From assembly GCA_013368515.1 (NCBI GenBank), contig JABWCI010000004.1, positions 29,202 through 93,201 on the forward strand: DNA of 64,000 bases, in the 5' to 3' direction. Numbering within the stretch: the first letter of the stretch is position 1; every line of letters begins with the position of its first letter. The position numbers and the translations under genes are program-made. Shown here piece after piece: positions 42,904 to 53,199 of this stretch. Below the pieces are notes generated by a model that was not told the DNA's origin, did not search any database, and saw nothing but the letters and a program-made list of their open reading frames with translations. The DNA comes from Candidatus Altimarinota bacterium. Lineage in GTDB: Bacteria; Patescibacteriota; Gracilibacteria; BD1-5; UBA6164.

Positions 42904-43302
42904 ATGATTAAAAAATATACCATAGATAATATTAATTCGCTAAAAATAGATATAAAAACCCCTTGTGTTATATTTCTAAATTGAGACTTATGAGCAGGGA
43001 AAACTACTATTAGTAAATATATTTTAAATAATTTACTATGAATTGAAGAAGTTATAAATTCTCCTACTTATACATATTATAACATATACTGAAAAAATTA
43101 CCATTTTGATTTATATAGATTATCAAACTATGATGAATTTTTTGCAATAGGTTGAGAAGATATAATGGATAATAACTCTTGAGTTATACTTATAGAGTGG
43201 CCAGATTTAATTTCTCCATATTATAAAGCTGATATAGTTATAAATATAAAAAAAACAGAAATCGATAATGAAAGGGAAATAGAAATTATTTATAATAAAT
43301 AA
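42904..43302 (+). CDS. tsaE: tRNA threonylcarbamoyladenosine biosynthesis ATPase TsaE
   Basis: A 132-residue protein of standard length. Walker A FLNGDLGAGKTTISKYI (~residues 24-40), the family motif VINSPTYTYYNIY, HFDLYRL and the acidic ILIEWPD are present. TsaE works with TsaB and TsaD to make t6A37 on ANN-decoding tRNAs. tsaB/tsaD are not in the window. It is divergent from the STAS gene and convergent with the sugar transferase, with a shared terminator. Confidence 0.94.
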
Positions 43303-43328
43303 AAAACTAAGATAATTCTTAGTTTTTT
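43301..43328. terminator. Bidirectional terminator between tsaE and sugar transferase
   Basis: AAAAAACTAAGA/TCTTAGTTTTTT stem around taat. Confidence 0.92.
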
Positions 43329-44799
43329 ATTTTCTTTTCAATATAACACTAAAAGTTTTTAGTATTATTTTTAAATCAAGTAACATGCTCCAATTTTCTA
43401 TATAAAATATATCAAGTTCAGCTTCTTTTTTAAAATCATTTGTTTCTCTACCATTTACTTGAGCCATTCATGTTATTCAAGGTTTTATTGTTAGTAGTCT
43501 TTTTTGATCTATACTATATTTTTCTACTTCTCTTGGTTGATGTGGTCTTGGTCATACAAGACTCATATTTCAAATAATCAAATTAAAAAATTGAGGAATC
43601 TCATCTATAGAGTATCTTTCTATAAAATTTCATATTTTTGTTTTTCTTGGATCGTTTTTAATCTTGTATAGTGGTCCATTTCTAGTTGAATTTTTTTCAA
43701 TAAGCTCTTTTTCTAGTTTTAATGCTTTATCATCTTTGTCTAGTTTTTTATAAGCATCTTTTATGCAATATTCCCACTTCATATATCTAAATTTGTAAAG
43801 ATTGAATTTTCTTCAAGATTGCCCAATTCTTTTATTTTTATAAAAAATAGGTCAGCTAGGATCTTCTATCTTTATTAAAATAGAAACTATTATTATTATA
43901 GGTGATAATAATATTATTCATATTAATCCTGCAAAAAAATCAAATAGTCTTTTAAAAATTTTTGCCCAGTTATCAAGGGAAGTATTATTTATCTCTATTA
44001 CTGGTATTTTATTTATAAGTGATAGAGTTGTATTTGTTTTAGTTACATCAAATGAATTTGTGATATATCTATATCTTATACCAAAAATCCTAGTCAATTC
44101 CCAAAGTTCGTGAAGATCTTTTTTATTATAATCACTATCTATATATAAAACTTCATCAACTTTCTTTTTTTCAAATAGTAATTTTATTTTTTCAAGAGTT
44201 CATTTGTATTTTATATTTTGAGGCTCTAATTTTGATTTATTAGAGTATCATATTATTTTATATATTTTTGACTCATTTATATCTTCTATTATTTCATTTA
44301 TTCTTTCCTCTTTTTTATTTGTTATTAAAAGAAGTCTTTTTTTACTTAAGAATCATTTTTTTAATAAAAAATACTCTAAGTTATTTAGTAATATCCTTTC
44401 AATAATAACTAGAAAAGTTCAAATTGTAAATGTATAAAATATTATAAGTCTAGGTATATCTGTATTATAAATTATTCATTTTCATAAAAATATAAAAAAT
44501 GAGAAAAATACCATTGTATAAAATGAATATCTTATTATTTGCAAAAATTCTTGAATTTTTGAAGATGTTATTTTTATAATGTAAAGTCAATGAGTTGCAA
44601 AAATAAAAACATATAGTAAACTTCAAAAAATTGCGAAGTTAAATAATGCTTCGTTTGTTATAGTTTTAACTGGTAAATTTAACCATGGTAAAAAATCAGG
44701 TACTAATCTAAGCTCCCTTGATATATAAAAACTCGTAAAAATAATTAAAAAATCTAGTGGTAATTTAATAGCACCAAAAATTATGTCATGTTTTTTCAT
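43327..44799 (-). CDS. Polyprenyl-phosphate sugar-1-phosphate transferase (WbaP/WcaJ type)
   Basis: A 490-residue protein: four or five N-terminal TM helices, a Rossmann-like middle (KKRLLLITNKKEE), another membrane hairpin at KRLFDFFAGLIGIILLSPI, then the catalytic cytoplasmic domain with GPIFYKNKRIGQSGRKF, LYKFRYMK, RYSIDEIPQFFN, GNMSLVGPRPHQP and KPGITGMAQVNGR. These are the bacterial sugar transferase (PF02397) motifs. It starts a lipid-linked glycan by moving a hexose-1-phosphate onto undecaprenyl phosphate. Together with the flippase at the window start and the GT4 enzyme it implies a surface polysaccharide, though the genes are scattered. Confidence 0.92.
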
Positions 44800-44915
44800 A
44801 TTATTTTGAAAAATTAATTTTTTTATATTTTACTTTTTTGTTTTTATTTTGCAAATTGTATGTATTTTATTAAAATAAATACAAATTAAATTATAATTTA
44901 ACCTAAAAATTACTT

Positions 44916-45950
44916 ATGAAGAATGAAGTTAAATCTTTATTTTTAGATATATATTTATTGTATAAAAATATAATTCATTGGAATATATCTAAAACAATAA
45001 TATTTTTTTATAGTATTTTATTGTGATTTCTATTTACAATACCATTTTTAATATTATTTTTTGTATATTCATTTTTTTCTGTTAATCAATTTTCAGATAT
45101 ATTAAATTCATTTTTTAACTGAGTTTATATGCATTGACTAATGTGAAATGCAATATATATTTTAGTTTTATTTAGTTTTGTTTTATGATATTTTTATTCT
45201 TTTATTTTGAAAATTAATTTGAACATAAATTATATTCTATGAAATAAATTAGATTATAAAAAAAATTATTATTTCAATTTTTCTATATTGATTAAATATT
45301 TATTTATTTCACTTATAAGTATTTGATTATTTTTAATACCGATTTTTCTATTTATTTTATTACTTAGTATTTTTATATTTATTTTTTGATGAATTGATTC
45401 AGTGATATCATTATTAGTTGCAAATACCAATAGTGTATTTCCACTAATATCATTAGTTTTATTTATCTCTCTTCTATTTACATTATTTTATCTATTTTAT
45501 AGATTTATATTTTCATACTTTATATTATTAGAGTCTGAAAATAATAATAAAAAATCTTATAATATATTATTAGAATCTTTTAATAAAACTAAATGATTTA
45601 AGAAGTTTCTACATTTCTTAGTTTCTATATTAATTATCTTTTCTATATATATCCCTTTTTCAGTAGTAAACAATTATTTAGATAGAAATTACCAAGATTT
45701 AAATAATTATGCAGCTTATTATAATTTAAAAGAAGAAGATAAAGAAAGTTTAAAACAAATAAGTTCTTATAAATATAGTAATCTTGAAATAAGATATGGC
45801 TGAATGAAACAAGAAGATATAGAGAAAATGCAATATAAATTTTACTATTTGTCTATTATATTCTCTATATTTAAGTTTTTAATTATATCATGACTTTTTG
45901 CTATGTTTTTAACTTCTTTTTATGTTAGAAATATAAAATCAGTTAAATAA
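44916..45950 (+). CDS. Multi-pass membrane protein of unknown function
   Basis: A 344-residue protein with about six TM helices; a cytoplasmic N-terminus (MKNEVKSLFLDIYLLYKNI) and a polar outer loop of ~75 residues before the last helix (NNYLDRNYQDLNNYAAYYNLKEEDKE...). The repeating pattern of paired helices resembles DUF7544/glycerophosphoryl-diester-type membrane domains, but I cannot assign a family. It is followed by a phosphodiesterase gene after 25 bases, possibly one transcript. Confidence 0.6.
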
Positions 45951-45975
45951 TTTAAAAAATAACTTTAATTAAAAG

Positions 45976-46773
45976 ATGAAACTATTAATTTTTTGAGATG
46001 TTTTTGGTAGAGTTTGAAGAGAATGACTAAAAAAAGAGTTACCAGGATTGGTTAAAAAATACAATCCTGATTTTATAATCGCAAATGTAGATAATATCAG
46101 TTCTTGAAGATGAGCTATAGAAAAGCATGTTTTAGAATTGGAAAAAATCTGAATTGATATTATGACTTCAGGTGATCATATATTTGATAATTTTGATAAG
46201 ATAAAAGACTATCTTTCAAAAAAAGATTCTCGTCTTATAAGATGTGCAAATTTCTATGAAGAAGATCTGGTTTGAGTTTGATATAAGATTTTTGAAAAAA
46301 ATGATAAAAAATTACTTATTATTCATTTACAATGAGAAGTTTTTATGAATCATAAAGTAACAAACCCATTTTTAAAAGCAAAAGAAATTATAGAAAAACA
46401 TAAAGATGTTAAATTAGATGCTATAATTTTAGACTTTCACAATGAAGCAAGTGCTGAGCTTTATTGATTATCACATTTTCTAGATTGAGAAGTTAGTTTT
46501 GTTTTTTGAACTCATACTCATATCCAAACAAATGATGAAACTATATTAAAAAAAGGAACTTGATTTATAAGTGATGTAGGTATGAATTGACCATATAATT
46601 CTATAATATGAGCTGATTATGATAGTGTTATTTCTAGATTTTTGACTTGAATCTGAAAATGAAAAATAGAACAATCTCTAGACCCAACTTATCTAGTTTC
46701 AGGTGTTTATGTAGAAATATGAGATAATAAAAAATGTGAAAAAATAGAGAAAATTAGGATAATTAAACAATAA
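45976..46773 (+). CDS. ymdB: YmdB-like metallophosphoesterase
   Basis: A 265-residue protein matching the TIGR00282/YmdB family. LIFGDVFGRVGREGL has the first metal ligands (Asp, and Asn in VDNISSGRGA), TSGDHIFDN replaces the family's T-x-G-N-H, LDFHNEASAE and FGTHTHIQTNDE supply His ligands, and GFISDVGMNGP is near the end. B. subtilis YmdB hydrolyses 2',3'-cyclic nucleotides and affects biofilm choice. Two positions deviate: N-A/V-D-N instead of NGEN, and GDH in place of GNH. The metal ligands otherwise look complete. Confidence 0.85.
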
Positions 46774-46780
46774 AAATAAT

Positions 46781-46810
46781 AAAAAGCAAAAAAATAATTT
46801 GCTTTTTTAT
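46781..46810 (+). terminator. Terminator of the ymdB-like gene
   Basis: AAAAAGCAAA/TTTGCTTTTT stem with T-tract. Confidence 0.85.
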
Positions 46811-46824
46811 TTTTTTATATAATA

Positions 46825-46852
46825 ATATTAACATATTATAATATATTAATAT
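46825..46852. promoter_or_regulatory. Dyad over the -10 region of the ArsR-type gene
   Basis: ATATTAA (46825-46831) and TTAATAT (46846-46852) flank TATAAT (46837-46842), a probable -10 element, just upstream of a regulator gene. It is a candidate autoregulatory operator. Confidence 0.5.
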
Positions 46853-46859
46853 AATAAAT

Positions 46860-47147
46860 ATGAATGAAATGATAAAAAGAGTTTCAGAAATCTCTGAACT
46901 TATGAAAAGTTTTTCAAATAAAGATAAATTGGCAATCTTGTGTTTCTTGTGAAATGAAGAAAAAAATGTTTCTGAAATAATGACTTGTACAGATATATCT
47001 CAATCACAAATTTCTCAATATCTTTGAAAAATGAAACTAGAATGAATCCTTGATTGTGAAAAAAAATGAAAAGAAGTTTTTTACAAGATTTCTGAACCAA
47101 AGGTATTAGATCTTATTTCTGCTATGAAATCTATATTTAAATCATAA
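46860..47147 (+). CDS. ArsR-family winged-helix repressor
   Basis: A 95-residue protein: DKLAILCFLGNEEKNVSEIMTC, then the recognition helix ISQSQISQYLGKMKLEGIL and the wing CEKKGKEVFYKIS, ending in a dimerisation helix. No Cys-x-Cys in the recognition helix; the single Cys in MTCTD and one in ILDCEKK could bind metal but do not match ArsR, CadC or SmtB sites. It lies directly upstream of the HlyD-like and RND efflux genes, so it may control them or itself. Confidence 0.85.
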
Positions 47148-47157
47148 TAAATGCGGA

Positions 47158-47193
47158 AAAAATTCGAATTTCTTCATCGAACTTCTTTTTTTG
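47158..47193 (+). terminator. Weak hairpin with T-tract after the arsR-type gene
   Basis: GAAAAAATTCGA pairs partly with TCGAACTTC before T7. Confidence 0.5.
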
Positions 47194-47237
47194 TATATTT
47201 CTTACAATTATTACATTATTATTTTAACACTTATTAA

Positions 47238-49082
47238 ATGAAAAAAATAATTTTATTTTTAATTTTTAGTTTATTTTTATTTTCTTGTTCTAAAGATGTA
47301 AGTTTACCGGAACAAAAGTATTTTCAAACTTGATCAGTTTTTAGTTGAAGTATAGATGATTATAATACTTATGTTTGATACTTATCATGAGTAGATAGTG
47401 TACCACTTTCTACAAAGATTTGATGAAGAGTTACATCTGTGTTTGTTTCTGAATGAGATTATGTAAGAGCTTGAGATTTGCTTCTAACTCTTGATTCTAT
47501 GGAAGCAAGGGTTTGATATGATACATCTTCAAACATATTAAATAATCTAAGTGAATTAAAAAATACTACTTCTTTGATGTTTGATGATCAAATAAAAGCA
47601 TTAAATGAAAAGTTAAATCAAGTAATATTATGAGAATCATGAATAAATACAGGACTCTCTGATATAAAACTTGTTAGTGAAGCACAATTAGAAACTGCAT
47701 TAACTTGACTTGAAACAGCAAAAACAAACTTAGAAAATACAAAGATTTTGTTGGATCAAAAATGAAAAAACATAATTGATAATTCTAAAAATGCTATAGT
47801 TTCTTCTGTTATGCTTGATACAAACATAATCAATTTTATAGATGAAATTCTTTGAGTAACTGAAGCGAATAAAAACAAAAATAATGATTATGAAATCTAT
47901 CTTAGTGCTAGAAATAGTAGTATATATAATAGATCAAAGATACAATTTTTAGAAACAAATAAATTGTATCTAGATTATAAAAAACTTTATAATACTGAAA
48001 TAGAAAATAAAAATCCTAGTGAAGAAATCTTGCTTAAAGCACTTAATGATGGTGAAATTTTGGCTGAAAGTATAAAAGTACTTTTAAATCTTACTTATGA
48101 TGTTTTAGAAAATTCTGTTGAAAATGTATATTTACCAAAACAGACTATAGATTCTTTTAAGCAAACTATTACAAATTTTTGAGCACAAATAGAAGCAAGT
48201 CTTATAACAGTTTCATGAGAATATTTTTTATGATTAAAATGAAGTAAACAATCTTTAGATGATTTTGAAAATACAAAAAATCTTCAAATAAGTATGCTTG
48301 AAAAACAAGTTGAGTTAGCAGAAAAAAACTATAATCAATATAAATTAGCAAGTGATTCAAAAATAAGAGAAACACAAACTCAAACAAAAGTTGTATCTTC
48401 TCAAGTAGAAGAATTGAAAGTAAATATAGAATCATTAAAAAAACAAAAACAAGCAAAACTTGAAGAACTTGATTTAAAAATAACAGAAAGTTTAGGTCAA
48501 AGAGATAGTGCTTGAGTTATGATTAATTCTTGAGAAATAAGAAGTCCTATTTCATGAGTTATTACTTCAAAAATGGTTGAAGTATGACAAGTTATATGAT
48601 GAGGTATGCCAGTTTTTATTGTTAGTGATGAATCTAATCTGAAACTAGATATATTGGTTTGAGAAGATTCTCTAAAAAATATAGATTTATGAAGTGAAGT
48701 CTTATTGGAAGTTGATTGATATGATAAACAATTAAAAGCAAAAGTATCTCTTATATATCCTTCAAAAGAAGAGTTGACAAAGAAAACTAAAGTAGAAGTT
48801 ATATTAAAAAATACCTTTTGACTTAAGATTTGAAGTTATACAAAAGTGTATTTAAGTAGTGTAGATAACTTTGATTTTACTTTGATTCCAAATAATTCTA
48901 TAGTTTCAAAATATATGATTCCATGAGTTTATGTTTTGAATAATGATTGAATAGTTAGATTTAAAAATATAGAAATAATAAAATCAAACGATAAATTTTC
49001 GCATATATCTTGATTAAAAGTATGAGAAATAGTTATTACATATGGAAAAGAAAATATATTTGATTGAGAAAAACTTAGATAA
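47238..49082 (+). CDS. HlyD/MFP-type efflux adaptor lipoprotein
   Basis: A 614-residue protein. A lipoprotein signal (MKKIILFLIFSLFLFSCSKD, lipobox Cys17) is followed by the first biotinyl-lipoyl half (YVGYLSGVDSVPLSTKIGGRV...GDYVRAGDLLLTLDS), a ~300-residue coiled-coil hairpin, then the second half GEIRSPISGVITSKMVEVG with GMPVFIVSDE, and beta-barrel and membrane-proximal domains ending NDGIVRFKNIEI. This is the standard adaptor layout, with an unusually long hairpin. It pairs with the RND pump beginning 257 bases later. CPR cells lack a classical outer membrane, so the partner of the hairpin tip is unclear. Confidence 0.88.
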
Positions 49083-49090
49083 AATGAAAA

Positions 49091-49110
49091 CTGCTACCAA
49101 ATGGTAGCAG
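49091..49110. terminator. Bidirectional terminator
   Basis: Perfect stem CTGCTACCA/TGGTAGCAG with loop aa. It ends the adaptor gene on the plus strand and the small GC-rich gene on the minus strand. Confidence 0.85.
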
Positions 49111-49137
49111 TCTCTCTAGTTTCCTCCCTTTTTTTTG

Positions 49138-49248
49138 TTAACGATAACGGCGGCAGTGACTCGGGGTCAGTCCACCATTGTTCTTGCGCTTGGCAGCACG
49201 TTTCTGCTTGATTTCTGCAGCTTTTTGTTTTCCACTTTTGAAAGCCAT
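49138..49248 (-). CDS. 36-residue basic protein with foreign codon use
   Basis: MAFKSGKQKAAEIKQKRAAK is the first part of a 36-residue, strongly basic protein ending in two Arg-rich turns and TAA at 49138-49140. Its codons (cgc, cgt, ctg, ccg, gcc, aag) are almost unused elsewhere in the window, where Arg is aga and Lys aaa. An upstream GGAG is placed as a Shine-Dalgarno site, and TTGACA with a 15-base spacer and TATAAT lies ~60 bases upstream on the minus strand. The perfect hairpin at 49091-49110 would end it. Function unknown; ribosome-associated or nucleic-acid binding is a guess from charge. Confidence 0.55.
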   Translation of the reverse strand: MAFKSGKQKAAEIKQKRAAKRKNNGGLTPSHCRRYR

Positions 49249-49339
49249 TCCAAAGTCTCCAATATATGCCGAAATTGGTTTTTTTATTATAAATAAAAAT
49301 AATAATTGTCAAATATTTTAATTAAATTAATTATAAAAA

Positions 49340-52300
49340 ATGTTTAGTAATATAGCAAAATTTTTTATACAAAACTCAAAATTAACTATTGTTATCATAA
49401 TAGTTATTCTTATTTCTGGACTTTGAAGTTATATTGTTTTACCAAAACAATATAACCCTACTATCGTTGTTCCAGCATTTAATATATTTATTGAAGCAAA
49501 TTGATTAAAATCATCTGAAATCTCAAAACTTGTAGTTACTCCACTAGAAAATAAACTTATGGAAATAGAAGGGATAGATGAAGTTTATTGATTATCCGGA
49601 GATAATTATGCTTGAGTTATGGTAAAATTTAGAGTTGGAGAAGATTTAGAAAATGCAAAAATAAGACTAAATCAAAAGATAAATGAAAATATGAACTTAA
49701 AACCACTTTGAGTTTCTGAACCTATTATAACTACTATAAATCCTGAAGAATTACCTCAAATTACATTTGCTATTAGTTATATTTGAAGTGAATTAAAAGA
49801 GGAAGATTCTTATATATATTTGAGACAAATTTCAAATTTATTGAAAGAAAAAATTAAAACTATAAAAAATGTTACAACTCTAGAAATAGTAGGTTGATAC
49901 AATAAAGATATAATAGTAGAACTTGATTTACAAGCTATCGAGGCCAGAAATACTGATCTTATGCAAGTTTATTCTGCTTTGAAAAATAATAATTTAAATC
50001 TATATACTTGAGATATAAAAAGTGATGAAAAGGTTTGAGTTTTTGTAAATGCAAAAGTAGAAAATATCAAAGATATAGAATCAATAGTTATTTCTAATAA
50101 TTTTTGAAATATCTTGTATCTAAAAGATGTTGCAAGTATAAGATATTGAATTAAAAAAATAGACAATATTTCTACTTTTGATAATAAAATAACTACATTT
50201 TTATGAGTATGAAAAGCAACTTGAACTAATAGTGTATTTTTAACAAAAGATGTTTTATCTGTTGTTTCTGACTTAGAAAAAACTCTACCAAAAGATATAA
50301 AAATATCTGTTATACAAGATGAGTGAAAAACAGCTGAAAATGCAACAAATATGCTTTTGGTTAATTTAGCACAATCTATAATCATAGTTTTTTTAGTTTT
50401 AGCATTGTATCTTGGTAAAAAAGATGCTTTTAATACTGCAGTTTCTATACCATTATCTCTATGACTTGTTTTTCTTTTGGCTTTGATGTTTTGAGAAAAT
50501 ATAAATAGGATAACTCTTTTTGCATTGATATTGGTTTTATGAATGCTTGTTGATAATTCAACTGTAGTAGTTGAAAATATTTCTAGACATCTAAATGATA
50601 GAATAAATACTTGAAAAACAAAGCTTGAAGCAGTTTTGGAAGCAACTCAAGAAGTTTGAGTTGGAGTTATATTATCAACTTTATCTAGATTACTTGCATT
50701 TGGTGCTATGTTTGCAGTTTGATGAATGATGTGAGAATATATGTGACCAATACCAAAATTTGCAATTATGGCATTGGTAGTTTCTGTGTTTATAGCATTT
50801 GCAATAAATCCGTGGATAAGTTATATTTGAGCAAAAGATGTAAATGAATCTGATAGAAATAATCATGAAATAAAAAAAATAAGTAAGTTTGATATAAGAA
50901 TAATATATCTTTCTTTTATGAAATATTTTTTAAATACTGAAAAAAAATCATCTAAAAGAAGATTTGTATTTAAACTAGTTTTTTGGTTATCTCTCTTTGC
51001 TGTTATATTATGACCAATTTATCTTTGAATATTTAAAGCAAGAATGCTTCCTAAATCAAATCAAAATCAAGTATATGTTTGGATTGATGCTCCTAGATGA
51101 TGGTCAGCTAGAAAGATGCTGGAAGTAGAAAAAGATTTAGTCTATTTTCTAAAAAATAAAAATAAATCTTTAGATAAAGAGTTAGATATAGTACAAGATG
51201 TTTCAGTTACTATATGACAAGCATTTATGTGAGATTTTGCTAATTTATTTAGAGGATGATTATCTAGAGTTTGAGAAAATCAACTATCAGCAAGGGTAAA
51301 CTTGGTTCCTAGTGATATTTATAAAGAAAAAACAGGTGAAAAAAGGATGTTTTCTGAAAATTATACTATAGAAATAAGACCATTGCTTAGAGAATATTTT
51401 CTTAAAAAATATCCAGACTTAAAAATTAGATTACTTGAAGATCCTCCAGGACCTCCAGTTAGAGCTACATTTTTGATGAAAATAAAATCTAGTGCTGATA
51501 CTCAATCAAGAGTAAGTTTTTTACAAAAAGTAGAAAATGAAGTCAGAAAAATTTCAAAAGAACAATCTATAGTTGATCTATGAAATTCTCTTTCAACTAC
51601 ATATAGAAAATTGGAAGTAAAACTTGATTTAGAAGCTGTCTCTAGAGCTATGCTTACATCAAATCAAGTAGCAAATACACTTGCTATTGCACTTAATTGA
51701 ACAGATATTAGTTTGATATGAAGTTCTAGTTCTCTTGAAGCTACAAATCTAGTATTGGCAGTTAAAAATGAACAAATAGAAACTCTAGATTTACTTAAAA
51801 CAATTTCATTTACAAATCCAAATGGAAATAAGATTTTTTTAGATACTATTTCAAAAATAGATTATAGTTTTGTTTGAGATGAAATAAATACAGATAGAAG
51901 GGAAGTAAGTGATTATATATATGCTGAAATGTGAAATAATTCTCTTGTTTATCCAGCAATTAAATTATTTGGTATACTTAAAAGTGAAGAGTTTTTTTGA
52001 AATGAATATGAACTTATTTCTTGGAATCCATATTCTCTAACTTATAAGTGATATAGAGACTGACAAATTTATAAGATAGAATGGTCTTGAGAATGGGAAC
52101 TGACTATAGATACATTTAGAGATTTATGAATAGCTATGTGATTATCATTACTTGTTATTTACTTTTTACTTGTATGACAATTTTCAAGTTTTAGAATTGC
52201 TGGAATCATAATGATTACATTTTTACTTAGTTTTTTCTGAGTATTTCCTGGATTTACATTATTATATTTACTTAAAAATGAGTATTTTTCAGCTACAAGT

Positions 52301-52639
52301 ATGATATGAATAATAGCTCTTGGTTGAATAGTAGTTTGAAATGCTATAATACTGTTAGATTATTTAAATGTATTAAAGAGAAATGGATTAACTATAATAG
52401 ATGCATTACTTAAAGCTTGATATGTAAGATTTGCTCCTATAGTTTTGACTTCACTTACAACAGTATTTTGAGCTGCAACTATAATATGAGATCCAGTTTG
52501 GTCTTGACTTGCTTGGTCAATAATTTGGTGACTTTTTGTTAGTAGTGTTTTGACTCTAGTAGTTATACCTATATTTTATTATGATAGTCAAAAAAATGAG
52601 TGGGAAAAATGTGCTTGAAAGGATGAAAAAAATTGTTAA
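49340..52639 (+). CDS. RND-family efflux transporter
   Basis: A 1099-residue protein with the two-fold RND layout: TM1 at residues 14-33, a large external loop, TM2-6 (SIIIVFLVLALYLG...), TM7 near KLVFWLSLFAVILGPIYL, a second loop, and TM8-12. LVDNSTVVVENI in TM4 has the Asp of the proton relay, and GGIVVGNAIILLDYL is the matching TM10 segment of AcrB/CusA-like pumps. PPGPPVRATFLMKI in the second loop is as in MMPL/AcrB-type CPR homologues. It uses proton flow to export substrates. The adaptor lipoprotein gene lies upstream, interrupted only by a small gene on the other strand. Substrate not predictable. Confidence 0.92.
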
Positions 52640-52640
52640 A

Positions 52641-52668
52641 AAAAGAGATTATAATCTCTTTTTTTATT
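52641..52668 (+). terminator. Terminator of the RND gene
   Basis: AAAAAGAGATTA/TAATCTCTTTTT palindrome with T7. Confidence 0.9.
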
Positions 52669-52696
52669 TTAAAATAAACTTTTAAAAAACAATAAA

Positions 52697-53107
52697 ATGA
52701 GTAAAATATCAAAAATTAGTCTGTTAGTTAAAAAAATGAAAAAAAGATTTTTATTATTTCTTATATTTCTTATATTTGTTATTTGTTCTACTACTTTTGT
52801 AGTTATATTAAATTATTTAGATCCTTTTGAATATACTAAAATAGCTCTTTGATCACTAGTTTTTTCATATTTATTTTGATTATCTAGTTTATTATGCTTG
52901 ATATTATATATAATAAAAAAAATCTATTTTAGATGAAATATAACTATATACCATGTTCTTGTTAGCTTTAGACAGGGATTTTTTATAAGTGTTTTCTTTT
53001 TAATATTAGTATTTTTTAACTACTATTGAGCTTCAATTATTTTTACATCTTTTTTAACTTTTATAGTATTATTTTTTTTAGAATTGTTCATAAAGAACTG
53101 AGAATAA
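52697..53107 (+). CDS. Four-helix membrane protein
   Basis: A 136-residue protein with four hydrophobic helices (starting near residues 17, 48, 93 and 113) and a basic N-terminus (MSKISKISLLVKKMKKR). No conserved motif recognised. It lies between the RND pump and the M23 hydrolase gene, with its own upstream region. Confidence 0.6.
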
Positions 53108-53199
53108 TATAAAAAGTATAAATGTCAAGCCTTTTTTGTTTGATAAAGAGTCAAAATTATATTATTATATATCTATAGATTACTATTTAATAACTTGCT

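Noticed and set aside
48202..48456. Minus-strand hydrophobic open frame
   Set aside because: Antisense of the coiled-coil part of the efflux adaptor; Leu/Phe richness follows from antisense Lys/Glu codons.
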